Program-made: the position numbers and the translations under genes | Part shown: piece after piece, positions 25,376 through 33,365 of the stretch | How positions within the stretch are numbered: position 1 is the first letter of the stretch | How the letters are laid out: the number at the start of each line of letters is the position of its first letter | Assembly (NCBI GenBank): GCA_028819235.1 | Contig: JAPPMC010000067.1 | Span: 1-38,171, forward strand | DNA from: Bryobacterales bacterium | GTDB taxonomy: Bacteria > Acidobacteriota > Terriglobia > Bryobacterales > UBA6623 | Direction of reading: 5' to 3' | Length of the DNA: 38,171 nucleotides | The notes under the pieces: generated by a model | Databases searched by the model: none | Seen by the model: the letters and a program-made list of their open reading frames with translations, nothing else | Told to the model about the DNA's origin: nothing

Positions 25376-25649
25376 CACAAGCTGGTGCCGAGGCGGCTTC
25401 ACGGTGACACCTCCAATCTTGGTCCGTCCCGCCACCGAGGAGCAGCCATTTCCGAAAGGGATCTGCTGAGCGATTTGGACTCCGGAGGCCCAGGATTCGG
25501 GATACGGACACCTCTGATACCAGATCCGAATCCGTCGCACCCTGCAGAGTGTCGAGAACGCCGTCAATCGAAACCGGGGAGCGCCTCGACTCTTACCACT
25601 TGGCAGGTCGCTGCGCTCTGCGAAAGAGGTTGCGGGTCTACGATGACAC
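25376..25649. other. Intergenic
   Basis: Nothing recognised. It lies downstream of the minus-strand HhH gene and may hold its transcript end. Confidence 0.35.
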
Positions 25650-26369
25650 TCACTCCCAGACAAAGGCGTCTACCAAGGCGGCGCGATATTGCCAGATCCG
25701 GGCCATGTCTTCCTCCTCGGGCCGCGGGTCGTTGTACCAAGGTTGGCGATAGAGCCAGCGAAGCAGCTCACAATAGCCCTCGGGCCTGCGGATTCTCCCA
25801 ACGGAAACGCCGGACAGCTCTGCAAGAGCCTTTTCGCTCGCACCGTTTACCGGCAGCAGCCGATCCGGTCGCGCCAGCGTCGTTAGCAGTGTCGCCGTCC
25901 CGTGCGCCACTCCGCGGAATCTCACGAGCTTCCGCATCGCATCCTCGCCACAGACCGGGAAGTCGATGTCTGGAGCCTGTTCTACACGTCGAAGCACAGG
26001 CATGATTTCGGCTTGGTGATCACACGACGCCCCCCAGCCCGTGCGGACTAGGCGGCCCGGCAATCCCCAGAAGTCATACTCCTTGCTCCTTCTACTACCC
26101 ATCAGTACTTGCTTGCGTTCTTGTGCAAGATCCCTCCAACGATCATCGCCCAACAGCAATTTCTGACGCCAGCGGATTGCTCTAACGTAGCTCCGACCAC
26201 ACGGATCGAAGATCTCCCATTCCCGATCTTCGTCATGCAACATCTCTTCGCACTTCTCGAGCGCTTGAACGTATTCGTTGAAGTCTCGCGGTCGACAGGC
26301 TCCTCTGAGGAGATCCATGCGGCGAGAAACCTGTCCCGAGGTGCGGTGCCGTTCATCTTGACGGGGCAT
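25650..26369 (-). CDS. Helix-hairpin-helix-like C-terminal half of a PLD-type nuclease, possibly a separate gene
   Basis: 239 residues. ATG 26369 is preceded by AAGGAGG eight to ten bases upstream, an excellent ribosome site. Visible motifs are E-W-E-I-F-D-P-C-G-R-S-Y, W-G-L-P-G-R, F-R-G-V-A-H-G-T-A-T-L-L, A-R-P-D-R-L-L-P-V-N-G-A-S and R-Q-P-W-Y-N-D-P. The G-V-A-H-G-T-A-T turn plus the following helix resembles helix-hairpin-helix DNA-binding elements. From memory, such regions follow a PLD-like nuclease domain in single proteins. Here the PLD-like part is a separate frame ending 15 bases upstream. Either the gene was split by a frameshift or this is a two-gene version. Conserved-looking sequence across the frame argues that it is functional or recently so. 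Confidence 0.6.
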   Translation of the reverse strand: MPRQDERHRTSGQVSRRMDLLRGACRPRDFNEYVQALEKCEEMLHDEDREWEIFDPCGRSYVRAIRWRQKLLLGDDRWRDLAQERKQVLMGSRRSKEYDFWGLPGRLVRTGWGASCDHQAEIMPVLRRVEQAPDIDFPVCGEDAMRKLVRFRGVAHGTATLLTTLARPDRLLPVNGASEKALAELSGVSVGRIRRPEGYCELLRWLYRQPWYNDPRPEEEDMARIWQYRAALVDAFVWE

Positions 26370-26384
26370 TCTTCACTCCTCCTT

Positions 26385-26846
26385 TCACTCACGGATCGGT
26401 CCCGACGCAGGGGGCTCCGTGCGACAGTGATCCCATTGCTCTTCGAACCAGCGAACGGGCTCGCCGAGCCGTTCCCAGGCCGACTTCCAGACGTATCTCT
26501 TCATTCGCAGTGGCATGAGCGCAACAGGCCTTGCGGCAACCGCCGAAGAAGTGGCGCTTCCGATCCAGATCCCAGGTCCGGCGATACCGCTGTCGCCCGC
26601 TCCGAACGGATGCAGCTTGGGGTGGAAAAGACGGCCTCCGTCCGCGAAGATCTTGCGACAGCCGTTGGTTGTCGTGTTCATCGCTGACGAGGCCGCCGGG
26701 TGCGTTGCCGTTTCAGACAAGACGTTAGCGCGGACATCCACACCATCCCCCTCACGAATCGAGGCCTTCGTTGACGCCTGCAAGCGGCGTCTCGAAGGGG
26801 CCGACACCGTGGCAATCCCCACCCGCCTGCTCGTCGCCAGCACCAC
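26385..26846 (-). CDS. PLD-like (HKD) nuclease domain fragment
   Basis: About 153 residues with a possible GTG start at 26846. No good ribosome site is visible there, so the start is uncertain. Key motif: F-H-P-K-L-H-P-F, then G-A-G-D, then I-W-I-G-S-A-T, i.e. the H-x-K-x(n)-D-x(n)-G-S-x phospholipase D signature of HKD-family nucleases. Upstream, V-V-L-A-T-S-R-R-V-G-I-A and N-V-L-S-E-T-A-T-H-P-A fit the first strand and loop of that domain. The stop at 26385 lies just before the ribosome site of the HhH gene. Only one H-x-K motif is present, so an active enzyme would need a dimer or a missing second half. Confidence 0.5.
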   Translation of the reverse strand: MVLATSRRVGIATVSAPSRRRLQASTKASIREGDGVDVRANVLSETATHPAASSAMNTTTNGCRKIFADGGRLFHPKLHPFGAGDSGIAGPGIWIGSATSSAVAARPVALMPLRMKRYVWKSAWERLGEPVRWFEEQWDHCRTEPPASGPIRE

Positions 26847-26870
26847 CTTGAAGCGGCCAATCTGGTCTTC

Positions 26871-27239
26871 GCCAGACGGTTTCTCTCATCTCGCGTTCCA
26901 GCCCCCCCAGATCCAGACGAAGAGATACGTGCAAGGGCACGTAACTGCATCCTACAGCGGAACCGTCCGCAGCGAGCAATCTAGCGCTAGAGACTCAATT
27001 GACCAAGGGTCCAGTTGAGAGGCGTGCCGCGCACGCCAGTGCCCTGTTCACATCTCACAGCGCGTGCCGCACGGTGGGTTGGATGTTGGGCTTCAGGACC
27101 AGACTTGTCGATTCCCCGATTCAGTGGGCAGTGCAGCAACCCCTCGCGGAACGCGTGATCGGGAGTCAGATGCCCGAGGCGGGTCGAATGGAAGAATCCA
27201 GTACTGGCTCGATGCTACCAAGGTTGGCCACCGATAGAA
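26871..27239. other. Intergenic, no gene seen
   Basis: Presumed upstream region of the PLD-like frame on the minus strand. No promoter motif strong enough to report. Confidence 0.3.
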
Positions 27240-27690
27240 TCCCCACCGCAGTTGTGGCGTCGTGAGCGGGCGCGAATTGCGTGCGCGCCACGCCGCGCGG
27301 CTGTCCGGAGCTTGCTGGAAGATTGACCCTTATCGGTTGCAGAGTGCGAACTGATGAACTCCCAGGCGATGGCTCGGGCACCGTAGACGGTTTCGAGTGC
27401 CAGCGTGTCCGTTCCCATCGCACTCTCCGGTTTTGCGGATGCAGTCCGGCCAGGGTCGCGTTGCGCTCGGCATTCCCGTGCCGCCACGGTCCTTTCCGTC
27501 GGCTCTTGCCGCTTCCCTTGCGGCAGCGACAATGCCTTCGGCAAGTAAGGCATTACGCCCGAGAGAGGATCCGCAACCTACAGGCGTCCGAGGCCTGCAC
27601 CTTACTCTGGGCGCGTCTTCGCAGGCAGCCTAGCCAGACTCAACGTACACGTACAGGCAGGCGTATTCTCAAGAGAGTTGAGCTTGTCGG
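27240..27690 (+). repeat. Block X, copy 1
   Basis: Homologous to about 32525-32945 (roughly three quarters identical by eye). Shared pieces include CACCGC-GTTGT-GCGTC, TTGCGCTCGGCAT and GCCGCTTCCCT. It lies next to an AAA N-terminal fragment in both places. No protein family recognised on either strand. Confidence 0.6.
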
Positions 27691-27832
27691 CTAGGGCCAT
27701 GAGGGTCGAAGTCTTGCCCATCTGGCGGGGAGTGTGCAGGATACAGAAGCGCATGTCCTCTGCCAGTTCGTGGTCCTCGTCGAGGTTGATGCGGCTTAGA
27801 GGCGGGATGCAGTCTTGCTACTGGGGAACCAT
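27608..27832 (-). pseudogene. AAA-ATPase N-terminal fragment, copy 1
   Basis: Translation from ATG 27832 reads M-V-P-Q-stop, then C-I-P-P-L-S-R-I-N-L-D-E-D, C-I-L-H-T-P-R-Q-M-G-K-T-S-T and M-A-L-A-D-K-L. This matches the first ~50 residues of the intact ATPase at 34940, including Walker A. Codon 5 is TAG and a frameshift follows after D-K-L-N. The fragment at 33091 carries the same TAG. Confidence 0.8.
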
Positions 27833-28109
27833 GGGGCCCTCACTGCTGAACTTCCTCACGCACCCTGAGCATGGCGCTCAGACTTGCCGATCGCGGGCCC
27901 TGGATCAAGACTGGCAGCGGTCGGCCGGAGGCGTTCGGCTGGTCGGAATCTTCGGTCGGGTCATCGCAAGAGAAATGTCAAGCAACACGGATGTCAAGAG
28001 CGCCCGGGGGCGGGCCGCTGCACTCCCAGCGTCTCGTGCCGCGGCCGCACCGCACGCGTCCGCGCTGGGATCGATTTGGCCGGCAAGCTGTCGTCGGACC
28101 TTGGGTCAC

Positions 28110-28682
28110 TAACCCGCACAGTAATGGGTGGCTGGCCCGCCTCCGGGTCCCTTGTGAAGGTCCGCTCCTGGCACGCCTTACCGGGGCGCATGTCGAATAC
28201 TACCAAGTGCCCGGACTCCCCGCCGCACAGATCCATGTACTCCGCCGTCTGTTGCAAGCCCTGGCGGGCGATGGTCTCGAGGCCGGACAGCTCCCCGACA
28301 ACCTTGCACTCAATGACATGCTTGCTCGCAAGGGACGCCAGAGTTTGCCCGGGAAGTGGGCCATTCGATGAGCAGGTCCGTTCGTCCGCGGGCGACGGCG
28401 TACCCCCGCGTGATGCGCCCTCTGCTCTTGACCACAGGGTGCAGGTAAGCGTGCAGCACGAGCTGGGGACCGGCCTCACGGTGGCCGTACCTGTCCACCC
28501 AGGACTCCGGATGCTCCCGGTAGTAGCCTTGGAACGCGGTCAGGAGTCCCCGTAGGTTCAAGCGTCCGACCCTGCAGACGTACCAAGCGGGGGAGACGAG
28601 GCTCTCGAGTTCCGACTGCTGGGCCACAGTCAGCTCGCGTGGTATGACTTCGGAATACGTCCGGTTCGCCATGCGCACCCGA
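28110..28682 (-). pseudogene. AAA-ATPase/PD-(D/E)XK C-terminal fragment
   Basis: From about 28682 downward it matches the last third of the intact protein (33366-34940): R-M-A-N-x-x-Y-x-E-V, R-E-L-T-V-A-Q-Q-S-E-L, L-L-T-A-F-Q-G-Y, and the nuclease motif R-T-D-L-L-I-E-W. An extra G in the run at 28357-28360 shifts the frame right after that, so K-H-V-I-E-C-K-V-V is read in another frame. The original stop is also lost. The gene is thus cut on its N-terminal side and frameshifted inside the nuclease site. Confidence 0.85.
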
Positions 28683-28749
28683 TGTTCTCGCCAGCAGCGA
28701 CCGCGGGCCTCCAAGTGTCTGGGCCGATCCGGTGTGTTCGATCTGCGCC

Positions 28750-29157
28750 AGAACGGCTGGGCAAAAGGGCCCCCTACGCTTCGGTGGACGAACTCAACCC
28801 GGACGAGATCCACCAAGCCAACCTGTGGTAGGGCAGCTTCCCCCGGCAGGACCGCGTCCGGGACGGCTTCGACAGCCACGGCCCGGCCAAGCAGCTCCCA
28901 GCCAACGGCTACGGACTCTGTGACATGACCGGCAATGTCTGGGAATGGGTCAATGACTGGTACGCCCCGGACTACTTCAGGCGCTCCCCCGTGGACGATC
29001 CTCATGGGCCACGCCCCGGGGACCAGAAAGTGCAGCGCGGGGGCATCTGGCTCTGCAGCGAGAACTATTGCCAGGGCCATCGGGTCGCAGCGCGCACGAT
29101 GACGGTTCCCGGTTTCGGGCCTCAACAACCTGGGCCTCGGCTGCGCTGCGGACCCCC
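28750..29157 (+). pseudogene. Formylglycine-generating-enzyme-like (SUMF1/FGE) fragment
   Basis: The frame reads Y-A-S-V-D-E-L-N-P, Q-A-N-L-W-stop-G, then A-N-G-Y-G-L-C-D-M-T-G-N-V-W-E-W-V, D-W-Y-A-P-D-Y-F and R-G-G-I-W-L-C. This is the C-terminal half of FGE/SUMF1-like proteins. The TAG after N-L-W stands where relatives have Q (CAG). Near the end a frameshift separates P-G-F from N-N-L-G-L-G-C. The N-terminal half is absent, replaced at about 28683 by the AAA C-terminal remnant on the opposite strand. True FGEs activate sulfatases; relatives of this fold also serve many other roles. Confidence 0.75.
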
Positions 29158-29747
29158 CGTAGGCGGGCGCCAGCCCGCGGGGGCGCACCCTGCCAGTGGC
29201 CCGCAAGTCCCCGCGGAAGGAATCGCCCCGCTGCCAGTGGCTCGCGCCGCAGGCTTGCGATCGCAGATCCATCGGCAGCAACACTCCGACTCGGCCTGGA
29301 TGCCACCACCGGCGCCCGGTGGTCGTGTGTGTGCTCGCCCGAATTCGCGTCGCAGCGGCACTGCAGCGCCGATAGGACTGGGAAACGCCGCAATCGGCCC
29401 GGACGGCTTGGTCCGCGAACTCAGAAACTGCCATTGCGGGGCCTCAGAGGCCCGTGGATCGCCGAACGCGGAAAAGGTGGGCCTTGGGCCACGTTCGACC
29501 GTTTGAGGCCCTGAGAGACCGTTTATTCGCCTTTTCTCCGGTTTGATGAGAGGCATGTGCGAACAAGCTTGCAACAAGCTGTCCGGCCTTTCGCCTAACT
29601 TGCAAGATCCGACCGGCCTCCCGGCGGCTTCCCCTAGCCCTCCAAGCCCGGATGGCTGGGTCGCCGTCAAGATCGGAAGGACCCACAGCCACTGCCGCTA
29701 TGCCGACTGAACAACCGCTCGCGGCCCTCGGCCGACGCGCAAAGTCC
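29158..29747. other. Intergenic, no gene seen
   Basis: Frames are open on both strands without recognisable motifs. The right end should hold the promoter of the Rpn gene at 29748. Confidence 0.35.
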
Positions 29748-30821
29748 ATGAAGTTCGACCTCAATAATCCACACGACAGCATCTTCCAGGCCATCCTGTC
29801 AGACCGGCTTCGCTCGCAGGCCGTGCTGCGTGCGCACCTGGAACGGTGGCAGGTGGATCTGCTGACCGACGACCTGCCCGTCCCGCTGGACAGGAGCTTC
29901 GTGGACGAGGAGCTGCGCAGCAGCCAGAGCGACAAGCTCTTCGAAGTGAGGCTGAGGGACGGCCAGCCGGGCTTCGTGTACGCGCTGCTGGAGCACAAGT
30001 CGTACCCGGACCCGGGCACGGCGCTGCAAGTGAAGGACTACGAGGTGCGCATCCTGAAGATGTACGCGCAGGGTCGCGCGGGACGGCTGCGGGCGCTGCC
30101 GACGGTCATCCCGCTGGTCTTCCATCACGGGGTGCAGCCTTGGACGGTGCCGGGTTCGCTTGCGGAGATGGTGGCGACGAAGGACGAGCGGCTGCGGGCT
30201 TTGGAGCCGTCGTTCGGCTACTAATTGCGGGAGTTGAGGCTGATTCCGGTTGAGCGGCTGGCGTCGGACCCAGGTGCGCGGGCGGGCTTGGTCGCCCTGC
30301 GCCATTCCCACGCCGGCGGGGAGGAAGACAAGCTGCGGCTGCTGCCGGAGGTCGTGGCGGGGCCGCCGGACAATTCGGAGTTCGAGAAGCAGGTCTTGCT
30401 GTATCTTATGGGCATATGGAATGTTCCGGTAAGAACGCTGGAGAAGGTGGCGGAGCAAGCCAAGCCGGGGAGGGGTAAGGCAGTGGTTGGACAGGTAGTG
30501 GAGGAAATCCGCAATCGGGGCAAGGCCGAATGGCTGGCCAAGGGTGAGGCCAAGGGTCTGGCCAAGGGTCTGGCCAAGGGCGAGGCCAAGGGCGAGGCCA
30601 AGGGTCTGGCCAAGGGCGAAGCCAAGGGTCTGGCCAAGGGCGAGGCCAAGGGTCTGGCCCGAGCATTGAGGCGGCTATTGGAGCGTCGGTTTGGTCCGCT
30701 GCCGCCTGCCGTTCGCACCAGGATCGCAGGGGCCTCTGCGAGTGACCTGGACGTTGGGTTCGCGGCTGCGCTGGATGCAGAGTCCCTGTCTGCGGTGTTT
30801 CCGGACCTCGGATTGGACTGA
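29748..30821 (+). pseudogene. Rpn family nuclease, copy 2, one in-frame stop
   Basis: From ATG 29748: N-N-P-H-D (6-10), S-F-V-D-E-E-L-R (50-57), S-D-K (61-63) and L-L-E-H-K-S (80-85). D62 and E82-x-K84 are the PD-(D/E)XK residues. Codon 159 is TAA (30222-30224), directly after E-P-S-F-G-Y, where the other copy has Trp. The same frame then continues without another lesion for 198 codons: P-V-E-R-L-A, the V-L-L-Y-L-M segment, the lysine/glycine-rich repeat, and an end at D-L-G-L-D. Unless the stop is suppressed, the product is the nuclease domain alone (158 residues). A restart at TTG 30225 is conceivable but no ribosome site is evident. Total would be about 357 residues, normal for the family. 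Confidence 0.8.
30535..30660 (+). repeat. Hexanucleotide-based tandem repeat in Rpn copy 2
   Basis: About ten 12-base units of GGCCAAGGG(T/C)(C/G)(T/A), encoding alternating E-A-K-G and L-A-K-G. Such Glu/Ala/Lys/Gly repeats near the C-terminus are typical of Rpn proteins and form a helix of variable length. Confidence 0.9.
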
Positions 30822-30888
30822 TCGACAGGCCTGTCCGCGTGCGGGCCAGCAGTCCTTACGGGTTCCGGTTGGTGTGAATTCGGAGGGC

Positions 30889-31116
30889 TGGCAGGACCAA
30901 TGGCCAAGCGCGGTCTTCCGATGCCCGCCGGACTCCACAATGCCTTGGACTGCGTGGCGGACACTCCAGCTGCGTGAGAGGGTTGTCGGCGGGACTCTCG
31001 CGCCAGAGCGAGGCGGGAGGTCGATCGCCGAGAACGGTGTGTCTCGCTTGACGGCAACCAGCCCATGCTGGCTGTCGGGAGCCTGAGCGGCACGAGAGCC
31101 GGATGCTGCTGGCACT
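30889..31116 (+). repeat. Rpn-downstream repeat, copy 2
   Basis: Counterpart of 25157-25375. The central ~100 bases (from GGTTGTCGGCGGGACTCTCG) are almost identical in both. It starts about 70 bases after the Rpn stop. Confidence 0.7.
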
Positions 31117-31422
31117 CCCGGCCGGAACTGCAGTGCGCGGAGGTCGGGACGGGCGCCGCGCCGCAGCGACCGCAAGCCGCCGCGAAATGGTCTGTCCAAA
31201 TAGCGCACCAGCGGGAAAGACGCAGTTAGCCAATCGGGCTCATCGGCGACCGGGCCGAGCACGGGCGACCGCAGTCGCTCGACCACATGCGACTCACTAG
31301 AGATGAAGAACGGTGAAGCCGCACGGTGCTTGTTCGCTCTACCTGTGGCTACGTCTCGCTTCAGAACTCCATGACACTAGGAGGAACACGCCATCCAACA
31401 TGAGTCTAGGCTCTGATTTCCG
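31117..31422. other. Intergenic
   Basis: No gene or known element recognised. Confidence 0.35.
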
Positions 31423-31570
31423 GTAATCGTGGCATGCGGAGGCGTCGACGTAGACGTGACAGCCGCAATTCAGGATATCTGCATATGCTAGAGACATCCT
31501 AGTTCTGACTACACAATCGGCACATTTCTTGCTTAGAGTGGCAGATATTCTGTCTGAAGTGGCGCTCAGG
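31423..31570 (+). repeat. Dispersed repeat, copy 2
   Basis: Counterpart of 22924-23080, starting with CTGATTTCCGGTAATCG. The 22-bp repeats found before copy 1 are not seen here. Confidence 0.55.
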
Positions 31571-32265
31571 CTCCGGTCAGAGGGCCTGGCGGGGCGTTTC
31601 GCAGACCCCCGGCTGCCCGAATCGGGCACGGTAACGCCTGTCTTGGCCGGGGCTCCGCTGTCTCTATCGGCTGTCGCTATATTGGGCGCTGGGACAGGTG
31701 GCCGCCGGAGCCCGAATCCGAAATCGGGCCGACTTGCGCCGGCCTGATTCAAGGTCACGTCCCAGGTCGGTGGCGGGTCTTGGTGACCGCGGTGCCATCA
31801 GAGCCACGACTGGCGCCGAAAGACTTCCCAAGTGCGATCCGAACCAGGCCGCGCCGATCACGGCAACCCGAATCGAACGTAGGCAGGGGCTGGCGGGCGG
31901 CCAGGCCCTGAATCTCGCGCCGATCGCCCTCGGCGGGCGGGCTCAATCTCCGCATGGCCCCTCCCCTCCAAGAGTCCGCCCCAGCTACTCGGGCGGGAAG
32001 CTGCAGGAAGTGATCACTCTTGAGGTTCGCTTCGACTGGCCTCCCACTCAACCCGATCCACAGCTGCCTCGTCGCCAGAAGCGCGACACCCCTTATTCGA
32101 CGACTGCCGGGAATCAGAGGCTCCAAGGGCAACCCCCTGCCGACCCTTCGATGGCACGAACTGTGATTCTGCAAAGGACTCCGCTCAACTGAGCGCTCCT
32201 CCTACAGTGCCATAGAATCCGCAGTACTAGGGGTGTATGCTCTTGCCAGCAGACAAGGAAACGCG
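31571..32265. other. Intergenic, no gene seen
   Basis: Long frames exist on both strands (for example 31755-32174 minus) but their arginine/proline-rich translations show no motif. TATGCT at about 32236 could be a -10 box for the small gene at 32266. Confidence 0.35.
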
Positions 32266-32478
32266 ATGAACGGAAAGGGACTAATCGTTGCGGTGATCGG
32301 CGTCGGCGTCGCGCTAGGCGGTCTGATCTAAGACTGTCAGAGGTCTATTGAAGCAGCGATCGCGGCTAACAGGGTCGCTATTGGCGATTTGCAGGACGAT
32401 GTCGCCGACCTGGGTGAGCGGATGGCCCGATTGGAAGGCTTGTTCCAAGGCTTCACTCAGCGGGAGGGCAATCAATGA
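32266..32478 (+). pseudogene. Small membrane-anchored coiled-coil protein with one stop codon
   Basis: 71 codons in one frame: ATG 32266 with AAGGAA five bases upstream, a transmembrane helix (L-I-V-A-V-I-G-V-G-V-A-L-G-G-L-I), TAA at codon 22 (32329-32331), then a coiled coil (I-G-D-L-Q-D-D-V-A-D-L-G-E-R-M-A-R-L-E-G-L). The layout is common for short bacterial proteins with one N-terminal helix and heptad repeats. A single T-A-T or T-A-C to TAA change would explain the break. It could be a sequencing error or a recent mutation. Confidence 0.6.
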
Positions 32479-32524
32479 AGTCCGAATCCCTCTGACTGCG
32501 CGAGGTTCACGCCGGTCCCAAAGG

Positions 32525-32860
32525 GCACCCACCGCTGTTGTCGCGTCTTGAAAGGCCGCGAATCGCGTGCGCGTCACGCTGCGCGCCAATCCTTAGCGTA
32601 CGGGAAGATCCGAGGCTTAGGGGTTGCAGTGTGCGAACTGACGAAATCCCAGGCGCCGGCTTGGGCGCAGCAGACGGTGCCAAGCGCCACCGTGTCGGTT
32701 CGCACGGCGCTGTCCGGTACTGTGGATGCAACCCGGCCAGCGCCGCGTTGCGCTCGGCATCCCCATGCCACCACGGTCTCTTCCGCCGTCTCTTGCCGCT
32801 TCCCTCGTGGCAGCGGCAACGTCTGAGGTAACTCAGGCATTGCATCCGAGTCCTGCCCTT
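32525..32860 (+). repeat. Block X, copy 2
   Basis: Counterpart of 27240-27690; the same neighbour (AAA N-terminal fragment) follows. Divergence is higher than between the DUF29 copies, so this duplication is older. Confidence 0.6.
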
Positions 32861-32863
32861 TGC

Positions 32864-33091
32864 TCAGTGCACGTCTTCGCGAGCAGTCTGGCCAGGCTCA
32901 ACGTTCACGCCCGGGCAGGCGCATTCCCCAAGAAGGCTGTGCTCTTCGGCTAGGGCCATGAGGGTCGAAGTCTTGCCCATCTGCCGGGGAGTGTGCAGGA
33001 TACAGAAGCGCACGTCATCTACCAGTTCTAGGTCCTCGTCGAGGTTGATGCGGCTTAGAGGCGGGATGCAGTCGTCCTACTGGGGAACCAT
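32864..33091 (-). pseudogene. AAA-ATPase N-terminal fragment, copy 2
   Basis: Reads M-V-P-Q-stop-D-D-C-I-P-P-L-S-R-I-N-L-D-E-D, then L-H-T-P-R-Q-M-G-K-T-S-T, ending near V-N-V-E-P-G-Q-T-A-R-E-D-V-H. Compared with the intact protein this covers residues 1 to ~74. TAG at codon 5 is shared with the fragment at 27832. It sits about 275 bases downstream of the intact gene on the same strand. A TTGACA box about 140 bases upstream (33233-33238, minus) is conserved in the other copy. Confidence 0.8.
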
Positions 33092-33365
33092 GGGTCCCTC
33101 ACCGCTGAATTTCCTCACGCACCCCGAGTATGGCGCTCAGGCTTGCCGATCGTAGGCCCTGGATGAAGACTGGCAGCGGTCGGCCGGAGGCGTTCGGGTG
33201 GTCGGAATCTTCGGTCGGGTCATCGAAAAAGAGGTGTCAAGCAACACGGATGAAAGAGGCGCCCCTGGGGCGGTCCGGGGCATTCCCTGCGTTTGGTAAG
33301 GTCGCAGAACCGCACGCTTCCGCTGTGGTGTCGGTCCGGCCGGCGAACTGTCGCCGGACCTTGGG

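Noticed and set aside
30535..30660. CRISPR-like array
   Set aside because: Units are contiguous 12-mers without spacers and encode the Rpn lysine/glycine repeat.
30406..30666. Minus-strand frame rich in W-P-R-P/W-P-D-P repeats
   Set aside because: It is the antisense shadow of the GGCCAAGGG tandem repeat in the Rpn gene.
31250..31345. Possible group II intron domain V (GAACGGTGAAGCCGCACGG)
   Set aside because: The bases do not form the conserved 34-base domain V, and no reverse transcriptase lies nearby.
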